From contig MSHL01000040.1 in assembly GCA_001941135.1 (NCBI GenBank), positions 1-49,807 on the forward strand: DNA of 49,807 nt, given 5' to 3'. Numbering within the stretch: position 1 is the stretch's first letter; every line of letters starts with the position of its first letter. This document shows, piece after piece, positions 7,988 to 16,382 of this stretch. The notes beneath the pieces are model-generated. The model made no database searches. It had not been told where the DNA came from and saw nothing but the letters and a program-made list of their open reading frames with translations. The stretch comes from Ruminococcus sp. Zagget11. Lineage in GTDB: Bacteria; Bacillota; Clostridia; Oscillospirales; Ruminococcaceae. Both the position numbers and the translations under genes were made by a program.

Positions 7988-7998
7988 AGGTAAAGTGT

Positions 7999-8676
7999 AT
8001 GATATTAAAGGATCAAAGATTACTCACCTGCGCGGCTCTTGTTAAGGGTAATTTCGTTTGCGATGTGGGGACGGATCACGGCTATCTCCCCGCATATCTT
8101 ATTACAAGCGGAAAATGCAGCCGCGCCATAGCCTGCGATATAAACCCCTTGCCCCTTTCCGCCGCCAAAGCTACAGCGGAGAGGGAGGGGATTTACCACA
8201 AGGTAAGCCTTATTCTTTCGGACGGGCTGAAATCCGTTCCCACGGAGAATGTCACCGATATTGTCATTGCAGGTATGGGCGGCGAGCTTATATACAGAAT
8301 AATATCCGAGGACAACCGTCTTAGGGAAAATAATATAAATCTCATTCTCCAGCCTATGACACGGGCGGAATATCTGCGGCGGGCGCTTGCCGAGGGCGGA
8401 TTTGAAACGGACAGCGAGGTTATATGCCGCCAAGGAAAATTCCTGTACACGGTTATTCGATGCCGTTACACAGGAAAACCGTCTGTACTTCAGCCAACCG
8501 ATGAATACCTTGGGAAAATAGATTTATCACTCCCCCTGTCGGCTGAATATGCACGTTTTCAGGCTCAGCGTCTGAAAAAGGCGGCTGTGGGACTTTCCTC
8601 CTCCAATCCCGAAAAAAGCGAGGAGCTTACTAAAATCATTAACCTTATTACAGAAAAAATCGAGGGGAATATATAA
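7999..8676 (+). CDS. trmK: tRNA (adenine22-N1)-methyltransferase
   Basis: 225 residues, class I SAM methyltransferase of the TrmK/YqfN family (COG2384), which makes m1A22 in tRNA. N-terminal LKDQRLLTCAALV, SAM motif I CDVGTDHGYLP (21-31), acidic residue in ACDINPLPL, GMGGELIYRII and LILQPMTRAEYLRRAL are all family signatures; the C-terminal part is the helical coiled-coil tail. ATG 7999 follows AGGTAAAG. Followed after one base by the nif3-like gene, the same order as yqfN-yqfO in Bacillus subtilis. First gene of a tight cluster running to 12158. Confidence 0.93.
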   Translation: MILKDQRLLTCAALVKGNFVCDVGTDHGYLPAYLITSGKCSRAIACDINPLPLSAAKATAEREGIYHKVSLILSDGLKSVPTENVTDIVIAGMGGELIYRIISEDNRLRENNINLILQPMTRAEYLRRALAEGGFETDSEVICRQGKFLYTVIRCRYTGKPSVLQPTDEYLGKIDLSLPLSAEYARFQAQRLKKAAVGLSSSNPEKSEELTKIINLITEKIEGNI

Positions 8677-8677
8677 A

Positions 8678-9475
8678 ATGTCTACCGTAAAGGATTTCTA
8701 CAATGCCATAAATGAATTTGCACCTTTTTCCACAGCGATGTCTTGGGATAACAGCGGGATTATTGTGGGCGACCCCGATGAGGAGGTTTCCTCCGTCATA
8801 ACCGCTCTCGATATAACCACAGAAACCGTGAGGGAAGCGCACGAAAAGGGAGTACAGCTTATCATAAGTCATCATCCCGTAATATTTCATCCCCTAAAAA
8901 GCCTTTCCCCCGACTCCGTCCCCGCAATGCTCATAAGATACGGTATCGCCGCAATCTGCGTCCATACTCCATTCGACATGGCGCCCTGCGGAATGAACAA
9001 GGGACTAAGGGACATTCTGTGGGACAAGCTGGGCTTTTGCGATGCCGAACCTCTTGAAGTGACGGGCGACGGACTTTCCATAGGAATGATATACACCCTT
9101 GCAAGCCCTATCGAACCCGAAATGGCTGCGGAAATAATAGGCAATGCATTGGGCTGCACTGTTGTCCGCTTTAACAGAGGCGGCAGGGTAATTCGCCGTC
9201 TTGCCGTAAGCTCCGGCGCAGGGGGAAGTCTTTGCGCTCTTGCGGCTCAAAAGGGTGCGGACGCATTAGCTGCGGGAGATTTCAAGCACAGTGATTTTGT
9301 TGACTCACTGAACAGCGGATTTACGGTAATTGACTGCGGTCACTACCACACGGAAAGGATTTTCAGCGGAATGATGAAAGGGCTGCTTTCTCCCCTGTTC
9401 CCCGATGTGAATATTACCGAAACATCAAAGGGCGACGACCCCGTAAGCTATTACCCTGTGGGGAGTGAGGACTGA
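8678..9475 (+). CDS. Nif3-like dinuclear metal-centre protein (YqfO type)
   Basis: 265 residues, Nif3/DUF34 family. Metal ligands: H-H in IISHHPVIFHP (near residue 66), H and D in CVHTPFDMAPCGMN, and H plus E in the C-terminal CGHYHTER. The family has been linked to GTP cyclohydrolase-like and other activities but its in vivo function is unresolved. It is short compared with the approximately 370 residues of B. subtilis YqfO, because the inserted CutA-like middle domain is absent. ATG 8678 directly follows the trmK stop, so it is co-translated with it. Confidence 0.93.
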   Translation: MSTVKDFYNAINEFAPFSTAMSWDNSGIIVGDPDEEVSSVITALDITTETVREAHEKGVQLIISHHPVIFHPLKSLSPDSVPAMLIRYGIAAICVHTPFDMAPCGMNKGLRDILWDKLGFCDAEPLEVTGDGLSIGMIYTLASPIEPEMAAEIIGNALGCTVVRFNRGGRVIRRLAVSSGAGGSLCALAAQKGADALAAGDFKHSDFVDSLNSGFTVIDCGHYHTERIFSGMMKGLLSPLFPDVNITETSKGDDPVSYYPVGSED

Positions 9476-9476
9476 T

Positions 9477-10325
9477 ATGAAAAGCGGTTTTATCTGTCCC
9501 GTATGCGGATTGCCCCTTGAGAGGGACGGGCACAGCTATCTTTGCCCCAATCGTCACAGCTTTGACATCTCCTCCAAGGGATATGTCAATCTTCTTCTGT
9601 CAAGCCAAATGAATGCCAAGCTACCGGGAGATAATAAGCTTATGGTAAATGCAAGGCGGTCATTTCTCGAAAAGGGATATTATTCTCACCTTGCTGAAAC
9701 AGTTTCCCACACGGCAGTGAAGTATTTCTGCGGCGGACGTATACTTGATGCAGGCTGCGGAGAGGGATATTACACCAAACAGGTAGTTAAAGCACTTGAA
9801 AATGCGGAAAAGGATTTTTCACTTCTTGCTGTGGATATTTCCAAAGCCGCCTGTGCCTGCACCGCCTCCTCCTTTAAGGGTAACAGCCGTGTGGAAACGG
9901 CGGCGGCAAGCGTATTCCGACTGCCTATCTCGGACAATGGCATTTTCCTGCTCATAACCATGTTCTCACCCTTTTGCGGGAATGAATACCGCAGGGTGCT
10001 GGGAAAAGACGGCATTATGATTATGGCTATTCCCTCGAAAATGCATTTATTTTCCTTGAAAGCGGCTATATACGACACTCCCTACGAAAATACGGTCAAG
10101 GGCTTTGATATTGAGGGCTTCAGCCTTATTGAGGCTGTGGAATGTTCAAAGAATATCCTCCTTGACAACCCCACCGATATACAAAATCTATTCACTATGA
10201 CCCCCTACTACTACAAAACAAGTGAGGAGGGTCACAAACGTGTAAATTCCCTTGAAAGCCTTGAAACCGAGGCGGATTTCACGGTTTTGATATACAGGAA
10301 ATCAGGTGATAGCAATGGCTCTTGA
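9477..10325 (+). CDS. rlmA: 23S rRNA (guanine-N1)-methyltransferase, RlmA family
   Basis: 282 residues. N-terminal zinc finger C7-x2-C10 and C23-x3-H27 (FICPVCG, YLCPNRHSFD) followed by KGYVNLLL, the typical start of RlmA/TlrB enzymes that methylate G745 or G748 in helix 35 of 23S rRNA. SAM motif I ILDAGCGEGYYT is near residue 86; the later FSPFCGNEYRRVL block corresponds to the family's active-site loop. Resistance to tylosin-type drugs occurs only with TlrB-like members, and that cannot be inferred here. ATG 9477 is preceded by GAGG, one base after the nif3-like stop; its own end overlaps rqcH by 11 bp. Confidence 0.87.
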   Translation: MKSGFICPVCGLPLERDGHSYLCPNRHSFDISSKGYVNLLLSSQMNAKLPGDNKLMVNARRSFLEKGYYSHLAETVSHTAVKYFCGGRILDAGCGEGYYTKQVVKALENAEKDFSLLAVDISKAACACTASSFKGNSRVETAAASVFRLPISDNGIFLLITMFSPFCGNEYRRVLGKDGIMIMAIPSKMHLFSLKAAIYDTPYENTVKGFDIEGFSLIEAVECSKNILLDNPTDIQNLFTMTPYYYKTSEEGHKRVNSLESLETEADFTVLIYRKSGDSNGS

Positions 10326-12039
10326 CGGTACATTTCTCCTTGCGGTTAAGCAGGAGCTGGAACCTCTTGTGGGAGGCAGAATAGAAAAAATTCATCAGCC
10401 CTCCCGTGACGAAATACTAATCTCTATACGCACCCATTCGGGCAGCAATAAGCTGCTTTTCTCCCTTGTTTCGGGAGCATCGCGGGTTCATCTTACCGCA
10501 CAAAGCATAGAAAATCCCCAAACTCCCCCTATGTTCTGTATGCTGCTGAGAAAGCGGCTCGGCGCGGGGCGGCTTATTGCCGTAAGGCAAAACGGGCTTG
10601 AAAGAATACTGTTTTTTGACTTTGAAACCATAAACGAGTTGGGGGACACGGTGACGATTACCCTTGCCGCGGAGCTTATGGGAAAATACTCCAACCTAAT
10701 TGTTATCGGGGATAACGGCAGGATAATAGACTGCCTGCGCCGTTCAGAGGATGCTGTTACCTCACAGCGTCCCCTTCTTCCCGGAATGACCTACACTCTC
10801 CCTGAAAAGCAGGATCGCCTTAATTTCCTTATCGCTTCCGACGAGGATATGACCGCGCGAATTTCAACGGTAAGCGGCACATCGCTGTCAAAGCACCTTG
10901 TCGCCGTATTTGAGGGCATTTCTCCCGTGCTTGCAAGGGAATGGGTTTATCTTGCACTGGGAGATAATGAAAACGCCGAAATGAACGAGGATATCTGCGG
11001 AAAAATCACTGCCCAAATAAAAAAGACCCGAAATGATTTTCTTTCGGGCAGCAGAAAATATACTATTTTAAAGGAAAACGGCGAAAGGCTAAAGGACTTT
11101 TGCTTTACGGATATAACCCAGTACGGCAGCTTTATGGAGAATATATACTGTGACAGTGCCTGCTCTCTCCTTGACCGCTTCTACGGCGAACGGGACAGAA
11201 GCGGCAGAATGAAGCAGCGCTCCCAAGATCTCCATAAGCTTCTCACCAACACCGAAAAGCGTATCAGGGGACGTATAGCCAATCAGCAGCTGGAGCTTGC
11301 AAACTCCGAAAAGCGGGAGCAGCTTAAACTGAAAGGCGATCTTATCTCCGCAAATATATACCGCCTTGAAAAGGGTATGGGCAGCTTTGAATGTGAAAAT
11401 ATATTCGATGAGGGCTGTCCCACTGTGCGGATTAAGCTTGATCAAAGGCTTACACCCTCACAGAATATGCAGAGGTATTATTCCGCATACCGAAAGGCAA
11501 GCACTGCCGAGAAGCAGCTTATGAAACAAATTTCTGCGGGAGAAGATGAACTGAGGTACATTGAAAGCGTTTCCGACGCTCTTTCACGGGTACAGACGGA
11601 GAGCGATATTGCGCAGCTGCGGCTGGAGCTGTCCGAACAGGGATATATTCGCGCGCAAAAGGGAAAGGCAAAGCCGCCGAAACCTGCCCCGCCCATACAG
11701 CTTACCTCCCCCGACGGTTTTACCGTGCTTGTGGGGCGAAACAATGTTCAGAACGATCAGCTTACCTTTAAGCTGTCGGAAAAAACCGATATTTGGCTTC
11801 ATGTAAAGAACATTACCGGCTCACACGTTATAATCAAGGCGCAGGGCGGTGATGTACCCGATTCAACCGTCATGTATGCCGCAAGGGCGGCGGCTAAGTA
11901 CAGCAGCGCGGCAAGCTCCTCACAGATTCCTGTGGACTATGTTCCCGTGAAATACGTAAAAAAACCCTCCGGTGCAAAGCCCGGAATGGTTATCTTCACA
12001 AACAACAGAACGGTTTATGTAACACCGCTTGAAGAATAG
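10315..12039 (+). CDS. rqcH: Ribosome quality control protein RqcH (NFACT/FbpA family)
   Basis: 574 residues. NFACT-N domain from MALDGTFLLAVKQEL, with GGRIEKIHQPSRDEILI; a middle helical coiled-coil region (roughly residues 270-440); C-terminal NFACT-R domain with FTVLVGRNNVQNDQLT and DIWLHVKNITGSHVII. In bacteria RqcH binds stalled 50S subunits and recruits tRNA-Ala to add alanine tails to incomplete chains, marking them for proteolysis. Older annotations call the family fibronectin-binding. ATG 10315 (not GTG 10306) fits the AGGTGA site 5 nt away and overlaps the rlmA end. Confidence 0.92.
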   Translation: MALDGTFLLAVKQELEPLVGGRIEKIHQPSRDEILISIRTHSGSNKLLFSLVSGASRVHLTAQSIENPQTPPMFCMLLRKRLGAGRLIAVRQNGLERILFFDFETINELGDTVTITLAAELMGKYSNLIVIGDNGRIIDCLRRSEDAVTSQRPLLPGMTYTLPEKQDRLNFLIASDEDMTARISTVSGTSLSKHLVAVFEGISPVLAREWVYLALGDNENAEMNEDICGKITAQIKKTRNDFLSGSRKYTILKENGERLKDFCFTDITQYGSFMENIYCDSACSLLDRFYGERDRSGRMKQRSQDLHKLLTNTEKRIRGRIANQQLELANSEKREQLKLKGDLISANIYRLEKGMGSFECENIFDEGCPTVRIKLDQRLTPSQNMQRYYSAYRKASTAEKQLMKQISAGEDELRYIESVSDALSRVQTESDIAQLRLELSEQGYIRAQKGKAKPPKPAPPIQLTSPDGFTVLVGRNNVQNDQLTFKLSEKTDIWLHVKNITGSHVIIKAQGGDVPDSTVMYAARAAAKYSSAASSSQIPVDYVPVKYVKKPSGAKPGMVIFTNNRTVYVTPLEE

Positions 12040-12059
12040 GCTGACGGAGATGAAGCGAT

Positions 12060-12158
12060 ATGAAAAAGCTTAAAATTATCCTGAATGTATTGTTTATAAT
12101 ACTTGATATTGCGGCAATTGTTATGATTATCAGTGACATGGTAAAAGAGGAAGATTGA
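12060..12158 (+). CDS. 32-residue single-span membrane peptide
   Basis: Very short frame: MKKLKIILNVLF, then a hydrophobic helix through IILDIAAIVMIIS, ending DMVKEED. GGAG lies 10 nt before the ATG, and the positive-inside/negative-outside charge pattern suggests a real small membrane protein. It is 20 bp after rqcH, at the end of the trmK-rqcH cluster. No family recognised. Confidence 0.55.
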   Translation: MKKLKIILNVLFIILDIAAIVMIISDMVKEED

Positions 12159-12202
12159 TTTTCAAAATGGAACTGAATGCCGCTTAGGGGGCAGTCGTAA
12201 GT

Positions 12203-12244
12203 AGTAAAGAAAAAGCGTAAACCGAACGAAAGTCCGATTTACGT
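12203..12244 (-). terminator. Terminator of the PRTase-SGNH-GNAT operon (possibly bidirectional)
   Basis: Imperfect hairpin 12215-12244 (arms GCGTAAACCG and CGGATTTACG) followed on the minus strand by a T-rich tail; the plus-strand side is also T-rich and could stop transcripts from rqcH. Confidence 0.75.
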
Positions 12245-12254
12245 TTATTTGCTT

Positions 12255-12803
12255 TTATTCCTCTATCCTCATAGGCACAAGCCTAAGCATAATCCTGCCC
12301 ACGCTTTTCTCCATAAGCCGCCTGTATTCCTCAGGCTCTACTCTGCCGCCTATCCCCAAAAGCTCGTATACGACAGACCCCTCCCGCAGCCTTTGGTTAA
12401 GTGCCGTAAAGCCGCTTCTTTCATAGAAGCTCTTGCGCTTTACACGTTCATCATAGTTGGGCGCGGACTTATCAAGCTGCTCTATTGCAAGGAAAATCCG
12501 TCTGCCGCGGTACTTTTTCCGCAAGGCTTTCAATGCGCCGCTGCCGCAGCCCTTTCCCCGCTCGCTTTCGTCTATGGCAAAATAGAAAAGATAGGATAAA
12601 TCGCCCTCACTGACCACATACATCAGTCCTACCCATTTTTGGTCGTTATATATCCCCCAAAAATCCACGTCCTCCTTTTTCGCCATCTGCGACAAAAGGA
12701 AAAAGGGCGCGCGTTCATCGGCGGGAAATGCGGTCTTGTAAAGACGTTTCATTCTCCCGAAGTCGGGAGAATGAACGTCAACATATTTAAGCTCTGTATT
12801 CAT
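12255..12803 (-). CDS. GNAT-family N-acetyltransferase
   Basis: 182 residues. The acetyl-CoA binding motif A is seen as ERGKGCGSGALKAL (residues 81-94), preceded by the beta-strand LSYLFYFAIDES and followed by FLAIEQLD and KSFYERSGF, the usual GNAT order. Transfers an acetyl group from acetyl-CoA to an amine; the substrate is not identifiable. ATG 12803 is 6 bp after the stop of the SGNH lipoprotein gene, so it is the last gene of a three-gene operon. Confidence 0.85.
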   Translation of the reverse strand: MNTELKYVDVHSPDFGRMKRLYKTAFPADERAPFFLLSQMAKKEDVDFWGIYNDQKWVGLMYVVSEGDLSYLFYFAIDESERGKGCGSGALKALRKKYRGRRIFLAIEQLDKSAPNYDERVKRKSFYERSGFTALNQRLREGSVVYELLGIGGRVEPEEYRRLMEKSVGRIMLRLVPMRIEE

Positions 12804-12809
12804 ATGGGA

Positions 12810-14102
12810 TTATGACATTATAAGGGCAAGGATTGTAAGCTCTGCGTCCTCTGAGCCTTCCGCAGGCTTAATCTCGATGGTATGGGCCTCGGTGTCCTTG
12901 GAAAGAAGCGCCTGTGTGGTTTCGCCGTATGTTCCCCAGCCGCCGCTGAAATCACTGTCAATTACGGCTTTTCTCTGACCGTCCACATAGACCTCGAATG
13001 TGCCGCCCTTTCCGTTGGTCTGCATAACATAGAACAGACCGAAGCACTTACATTCCACATCAAAGGTAATAGAACCGCCGCTTGTTGTTACCCAGTTATC
13101 GGTGAACATTGTGGGGTAAACGGTATTTGAACCCACCTCAAAGCCGTTCATTTCCGTTGCCTCTATTTCGGTGGCGTTATAAAGCTTTGCGTCAGCGTAA
13201 TAATCCGCCGTATATGCCGCCGTATCAAAAGAAAGATCGGAGGTATCTATGCTGTCCAGCTCATCGTAAACGCTGTCAAGGTAGCGGGAAATAAGCTGAC
13301 CTATAATATCGTGACCCGCATCGTTGGGGTGAATATTGTCAGGGGAAATATCCGTCCATGCAAGAGTACCCGCAGCAACCTCGGGATATACCACATCGTG
13401 ATAGGAAATCATGGGGAGATCATATGCAAAGCCTATTTCCTTGTGGGTATCCTGAAGACTTGTGCCGTCCTCCATAGTGGTAAAGAGCAATATAACGGCA
13501 GGCTGTGAATCACAGTTGAGTATCTTCCTTACAAGGCTGTCGTAGGAGTATTTGTTCATAACCTTATCGCCGTCATTTACGGAAAATTCCACTATAACCA
13601 CATCAGGCTCATAGGCAAGAAGCTGCTCATCAACTCTGTGAACGCCAAGATAGGAGGTTGTGCCGCCTATACCCGCATTTACATAGTTAATCTCCGCATT
13701 CGGGAACTTTTCGCACCAATATTGATTGAAAAGTCCCGCATAAGAAAGCTCGGAGGAGGAAGCAAGACTTCCTTGGGTAATAGAGCCGCCGATAACGCCT
13801 ACTGTAATGCTTTCGCCGTTTTCAGCCTTTTCCATTGCCGCCGCAAGCCTTGACTTGTTTCCCTCGTTAAGTATAGCCCTTTCGTACATGGTATCGGTAA
13901 CTCCTGCCTCCAGGTCAACAGGCTCTGTGGGAACTGCCTGTGTGGTAATGGAAACCTTAGTTTCCGCTGCGGGCGCGGTGGTTTCCTCCACAGCTGCGGT
14001 TTCACTTTGCGTATCATCGGAGGATGCGCTGTCGCCGCAAGCGGTGCAAAGGGAAACGCACATCAAAGCCGCCATGACTGCGACTGTTATTTTCTTATTC
14101 AT
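12810..14102 (-). CDS. SGNH/GDSL-family hydrolase lipoprotein
   Basis: 430 residues. Signal peptide with cysteine at residue 22 (LCTACGD; the residue before the lipobox is unusual), then a Thr/Glu/Ala-rich linker (about 23-65). The catalytic domain has the GDSL-like nucleophile S107 in VIGGSITQGS, Gly/Asn oxyanion blocks (NAGIGGT, FSVND with N176) and the D255-x-x-H258 pair in PDNIHPND. A C-terminal beta-rich module (about 295-430) may bind a ligand. The layout resembles carbohydrate acetyl-esterases, so removal of acetyl groups from polysaccharide is plausible but unproven. Outer face of the membrane. AGAGG precedes ATG 14102, 20 bp after the PRTase-fold gene. Confidence 0.85.
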   Translation of the reverse strand: MNKKITVAVMAALMCVSLCTACGDSASSDDTQSETAAVEETTAPAAETKVSITTQAVPTEPVDLEAGVTDTMYERAILNEGNKSRLAAAMEKAENGESITVGVIGGSITQGSLASSSELSYAGLFNQYWCEKFPNAEINYVNAGIGGTTSYLGVHRVDEQLLAYEPDVVIVEFSVNDGDKVMNKYSYDSLVRKILNCDSQPAVILLFTTMEDGTSLQDTHKEIGFAYDLPMISYHDVVYPEVAAGTLAWTDISPDNIHPNDAGHDIIGQLISRYLDSVYDELDSIDTSDLSFDTAAYTADYYADAKLYNATEIEATEMNGFEVGSNTVYPTMFTDNWVTTSGGSITFDVECKCFGLFYVMQTNGKGGTFEVYVDGQRKAVIDSDFSGGWGTYGETTQALLSKDTEAHTIEIKPAEGSEDAELTILALIMS

Positions 14103-14122
14103 GTCAAATTACCTCTTCTCAA

Positions 14123-14752
14123 TCAAATCTTTGAATAGCCAAAGCTGTTTACAAGCGCATCTACCTTTTGACCGCCCTTGCACATAGGACAATCAACGGA
14201 TTTATAGGTATCATATCCGGGAATATCGTCCCTTGTAAATACGGCATGAACGTCAATTCCGTTGGCGCTGTCTATAGCGGAGAATATTGCGCTGATAGCC
14301 ACAAGCTGACCGTTATAATAGCGCAGGCACTCTATTGCCCTGTTAATGGATTTACCTGTGGATGCAGAGGAAATAAGCAGCAAAACACGCTTACCCCAGA
14401 TGTTCTTCTGTATATTATCCCTGAAAATCATCTGATTATTGGAGTTAAGCTCCGGGGTGATAACGGAAATATCGGAATTTACGTTGATACCACCGCTTGA
14501 AAGGCACTCCGCCAAAAATGCTCCCAAAATCTCCGTACCCTCAAGGCAAATAATGGTATCAATATACGTTCCCACATAGGAGCCTGCCAGCTGATCTGCC
14601 GCAGCCTTTGCCATTTTGTGGCTTGTCTTAATGCCTGTGAGATCCACATAATAATTTATATGGGAGTGGTTTGTGGCAAAATGGCCGGGGATAATGTCTA
14701 TTTTTACCCTTTTGTTCTTTCGCGATTCTATAGTCTGAACTCTGCTTTCCAT
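14123..14752 (-). CDS. Phosphoribosyltransferase-fold protein, orotate PRTase-like
   Basis: 209 residues. The order ICLEGTEILGAFLAECL, then VLLLISSASTGKSINRAIECLRYY, matches type I phosphoribosyltransferases of the PyrE kind, but the PRPP-binding loop, normally two acidic residues then ATTGGS, reads ISSASTGKS: both acidic residues are serine. Near the C-terminus is DCPMCKGG, a CxxC pair. Catalytic orotate phosphoribosyl transfer is therefore doubtful; it may bind nucleotide or regulate, or use a different substrate. First gene of an operon with an SGNH lipoprotein and a GNAT enzyme, not with pyrimidine genes. GGAGG precedes ATG 14752. Confidence 0.7.
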   Translation of the reverse strand: MESRVQTIESRKNKRVKIDIIPGHFATNHSHINYYVDLTGIKTSHKMAKAAADQLAGSYVGTYIDTIICLEGTEILGAFLAECLSSGGINVNSDISVITPELNSNNQMIFRDNIQKNIWGKRVLLLISSASTGKSINRAIECLRYYNGQLVAISAIFSAIDSANGIDVHAVFTRDDIPGYDTYKSVDCPMCKGGQKVDALVNSFGYSKI

Positions 14753-14810
14753 GGTAAAACCTCCATCTATAAAAAATATTTCGGTACAATATCAGCATAA
14801 CGCTGTCATA

Positions 14811-14839
14811 ATGATAACATATTTTTCGGATTTAGTCAA
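14811..14839 (-). promoter_or_regulatory. Promoter of the PRTase-SGNH-GNAT operon
   Basis: TTGACT (14834-14839) and TATCAT (14811-14816) on the minus strand, 17-bp spacer, 59 bp before the ATG. Confidence 0.72.
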
Positions 14840-14872
14840 GCAATTTGTATAAATTGTTTAAACAAAGTAAAA

Positions 14873-14908
14873 TAAAAAAACCGCCATAACGCTTCCCGTT
14901 ACGGCGGT
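14873..14908 (-). terminator. Terminator of rpsT
   Basis: 11-bp stem ACCGCCGTAAC/GTTATGGCGGT (one G-T pair) with 7-nt loop and a run of seven T on the minus strand. Confidence 0.92.
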
Positions 14909-14918
14909 CGAAAAAATC

Positions 14919-15170
14919 TTACTCGGCAGACTTAGCAGCATTAAGCTTCTTTTGAAGCTGGCTCTTCTTTCTTGCTGCCTTGTTCTTGTGCATAACACCC
15001 TTTGCGCAAGCCTGGTCAACTCTCTTTATAGCGAGCTTTACGGACTCCTCGGTGGTATCTGTATCAGCCTTCTTAAGTGTGGTCTTAAGGTTGGACTTAA
15101 TCATCTTGTTTCTAAGGGTCTTGTTGTTGATAACCTTTACTCTCTTCTTAGCAGATTTAATGTTTGGCAT
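14919..15170 (-). CDS. rpsT: 30S ribosomal protein S20
   Basis: 83 residues from ATG 15170 ([21 protein letters not shown]), the normal bS20 start and length; GGAGG lies 9 nt upstream, so the longer frame starting at 15185 is rejected. Very basic three-helix protein that binds 16S rRNA at the foot of the 30S subunit. Its promoter at 15346-15374 leaves a leader of about 170 nt, which contains a TGACCT/AGGTCA hairpin and could carry feedback control by S20. Divergent from gpr, the neighbour pair known from Bacillus. Confidence 0.97.
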   Translation of the reverse strand: MPNIKSAKKRVKVINNKTLRNKMIKSNLKTTLKKADTDTTEESVKLAIKRVDQACAKGVMHKNKAARKKSQLQKKLNAAKSAE

Positions 15171-15345
15171 ATTCTTATCCTCCACGAAAATAAATAATAA
15201 TTATATACAGGTCGGATATAATAGCAATGGTGGTTCAAATGACACGGTAATGAACCGGCAAAATGCTGTAAATCATTCTGCGTCAAGCTATCTCTCCTAT
15301 TTGCATGACCTGCTCGTCGTCCTGAGGTCACACTCACATAAAGAT

Positions 15346-15374
15346 ATTATACCACTTATCAAAACTGTTTTCAA
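15346..15374 (-). promoter_or_regulatory. Promoter of rpsT
   Basis: TTGAAA (15369-15374), 17 bp, TATAAT (15346-15351) on the minus strand. Confidence 0.8.
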
Positions 15375-15479
15375 TAGAAAATTCGGGAAAATGTGAAGAA
15401 ATTTTTCGCCTGTTTTTGTTTAATTTGACATAAGCTACATAAAATGGCTTTGCTGCCGTCTATACAGGAGGTCAATAAA

Positions 15480-16337
15480 ATGTCAAACAGAACGGATCTT
15501 GCGGTGGAAATACTGGACGAAAACGCTCGCAGGCTGCCAAAGGGTGTGGAAAGAAAAATGCGCCGCAGCAGCGTTTGCAGCATTACGGAGATTATCATAA
15601 AGGATCATATGGCGGGACTGCGGCTGGGAAAGGCAAAGGGGCGGTATGTCACCGTGGAAACGGATCGCCTTTCGGCACACCCCGAGGATTTCGGAGAGCA
15701 GTCACAGAATATTGCCAATGAAATAACATCTCTGATGGGAAATCCGAAAAATCTTCTTGTATGCGGTCTTGGAAACGAAAGCATTACCCCCGACGCTTTA
15801 GGTCCGAAAACCGCAAAGCGGATAATCGCCACACGGCATCTTTCCGAGGAAAATGTGGGGAATGAGTTAGGCTCATTGTCCTTGAGATCCGTTTCTGTGC
15901 TTTCGGCGGGAGTTATGGGGCAGACGGGAATAGAAAGCTCGGAAATAATCCTGTCCCTCTGCGACACCGTAAAGCCCGACTGCATAATTGCCGTTGATGC
16001 CCTCGCCTGCAGCGACATTTCACGGCTTGGCACAACAATACAGATTACCGACACGGGAATTTCCCCCGGTTCGGGAGTGCAGAACCGCCGCAAGGAGCTT
16101 TCAAAGGCGGCTACGGGAATACCCGTCATTGCCGTAGGCGTTCCCACTGTGGTGGATATGCACAGCATAATCCGCAATGTCACCGGAAATTCCCCCGACA
16201 AGCATATGCCAAATATGATGGTGACAACGAGGGATATTGACAAGCTCATCGACCGAACGGCACATCTTCTCGCCTTTGCCATCAACAGAGCCGCACAGCC
16301 ATCCCTTAGCAATGAGGATATCCTTTCCCTTATGTAA
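15480..16337 (+). CDS. gpr: Germination protease GPR (peptidase family A25)
   Basis: 285 residues from ATG 15480, 8 nt after AGGAGG. Family A25 signatures: LVCGLGNESITPDALGPKT (about residues 94-112), the aspartate in IAVDALACSD, ISPGSGVQNRRKEL and VGVPTVVDM. GPR is made as a zymogen in the forespore and degrades small acid-soluble spore proteins at germination, so its presence is good evidence that the organism makes endospores. The N-terminal RTDLAVE matches the self-processing site region. A forespore (sigma-G) promoter would be expected in 15400-15460, but I see no convincing match. Confidence 0.95.
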   Translation: MSNRTDLAVEILDENARRLPKGVERKMRRSSVCSITEIIIKDHMAGLRLGKAKGRYVTVETDRLSAHPEDFGEQSQNIANEITSLMGNPKNLLVCGLGNESITPDALGPKTAKRIIATRHLSEENVGNELGSLSLRSVSVLSAGVMGQTGIESSEIILSLCDTVKPDCIIAVDALACSDISRLGTTIQITDTGISPGSGVQNRRKELSKAATGIPVIAVGVPTVVDMHSIIRNVTGNSPDKHMPNMMVTTRDIDKLIDRTAHLLAFAINRAAQPSLSNEDILSLM

Positions 16338-16340
16338 ACA

Positions 16341-16382
16341 AAAACCGGAGTATAGCCCTTGGAAATACTCCGGATAATTTTA
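16341..16382. terminator. Bidirectional terminator between gpr and the ATP synthase operon
   Basis: 9-bp stem CCGGAGTAT/ATACTCCGG (16345-16373), T-rich on both strands; the plus-strand tail overlaps the atpC stop. Confidence 0.85.
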
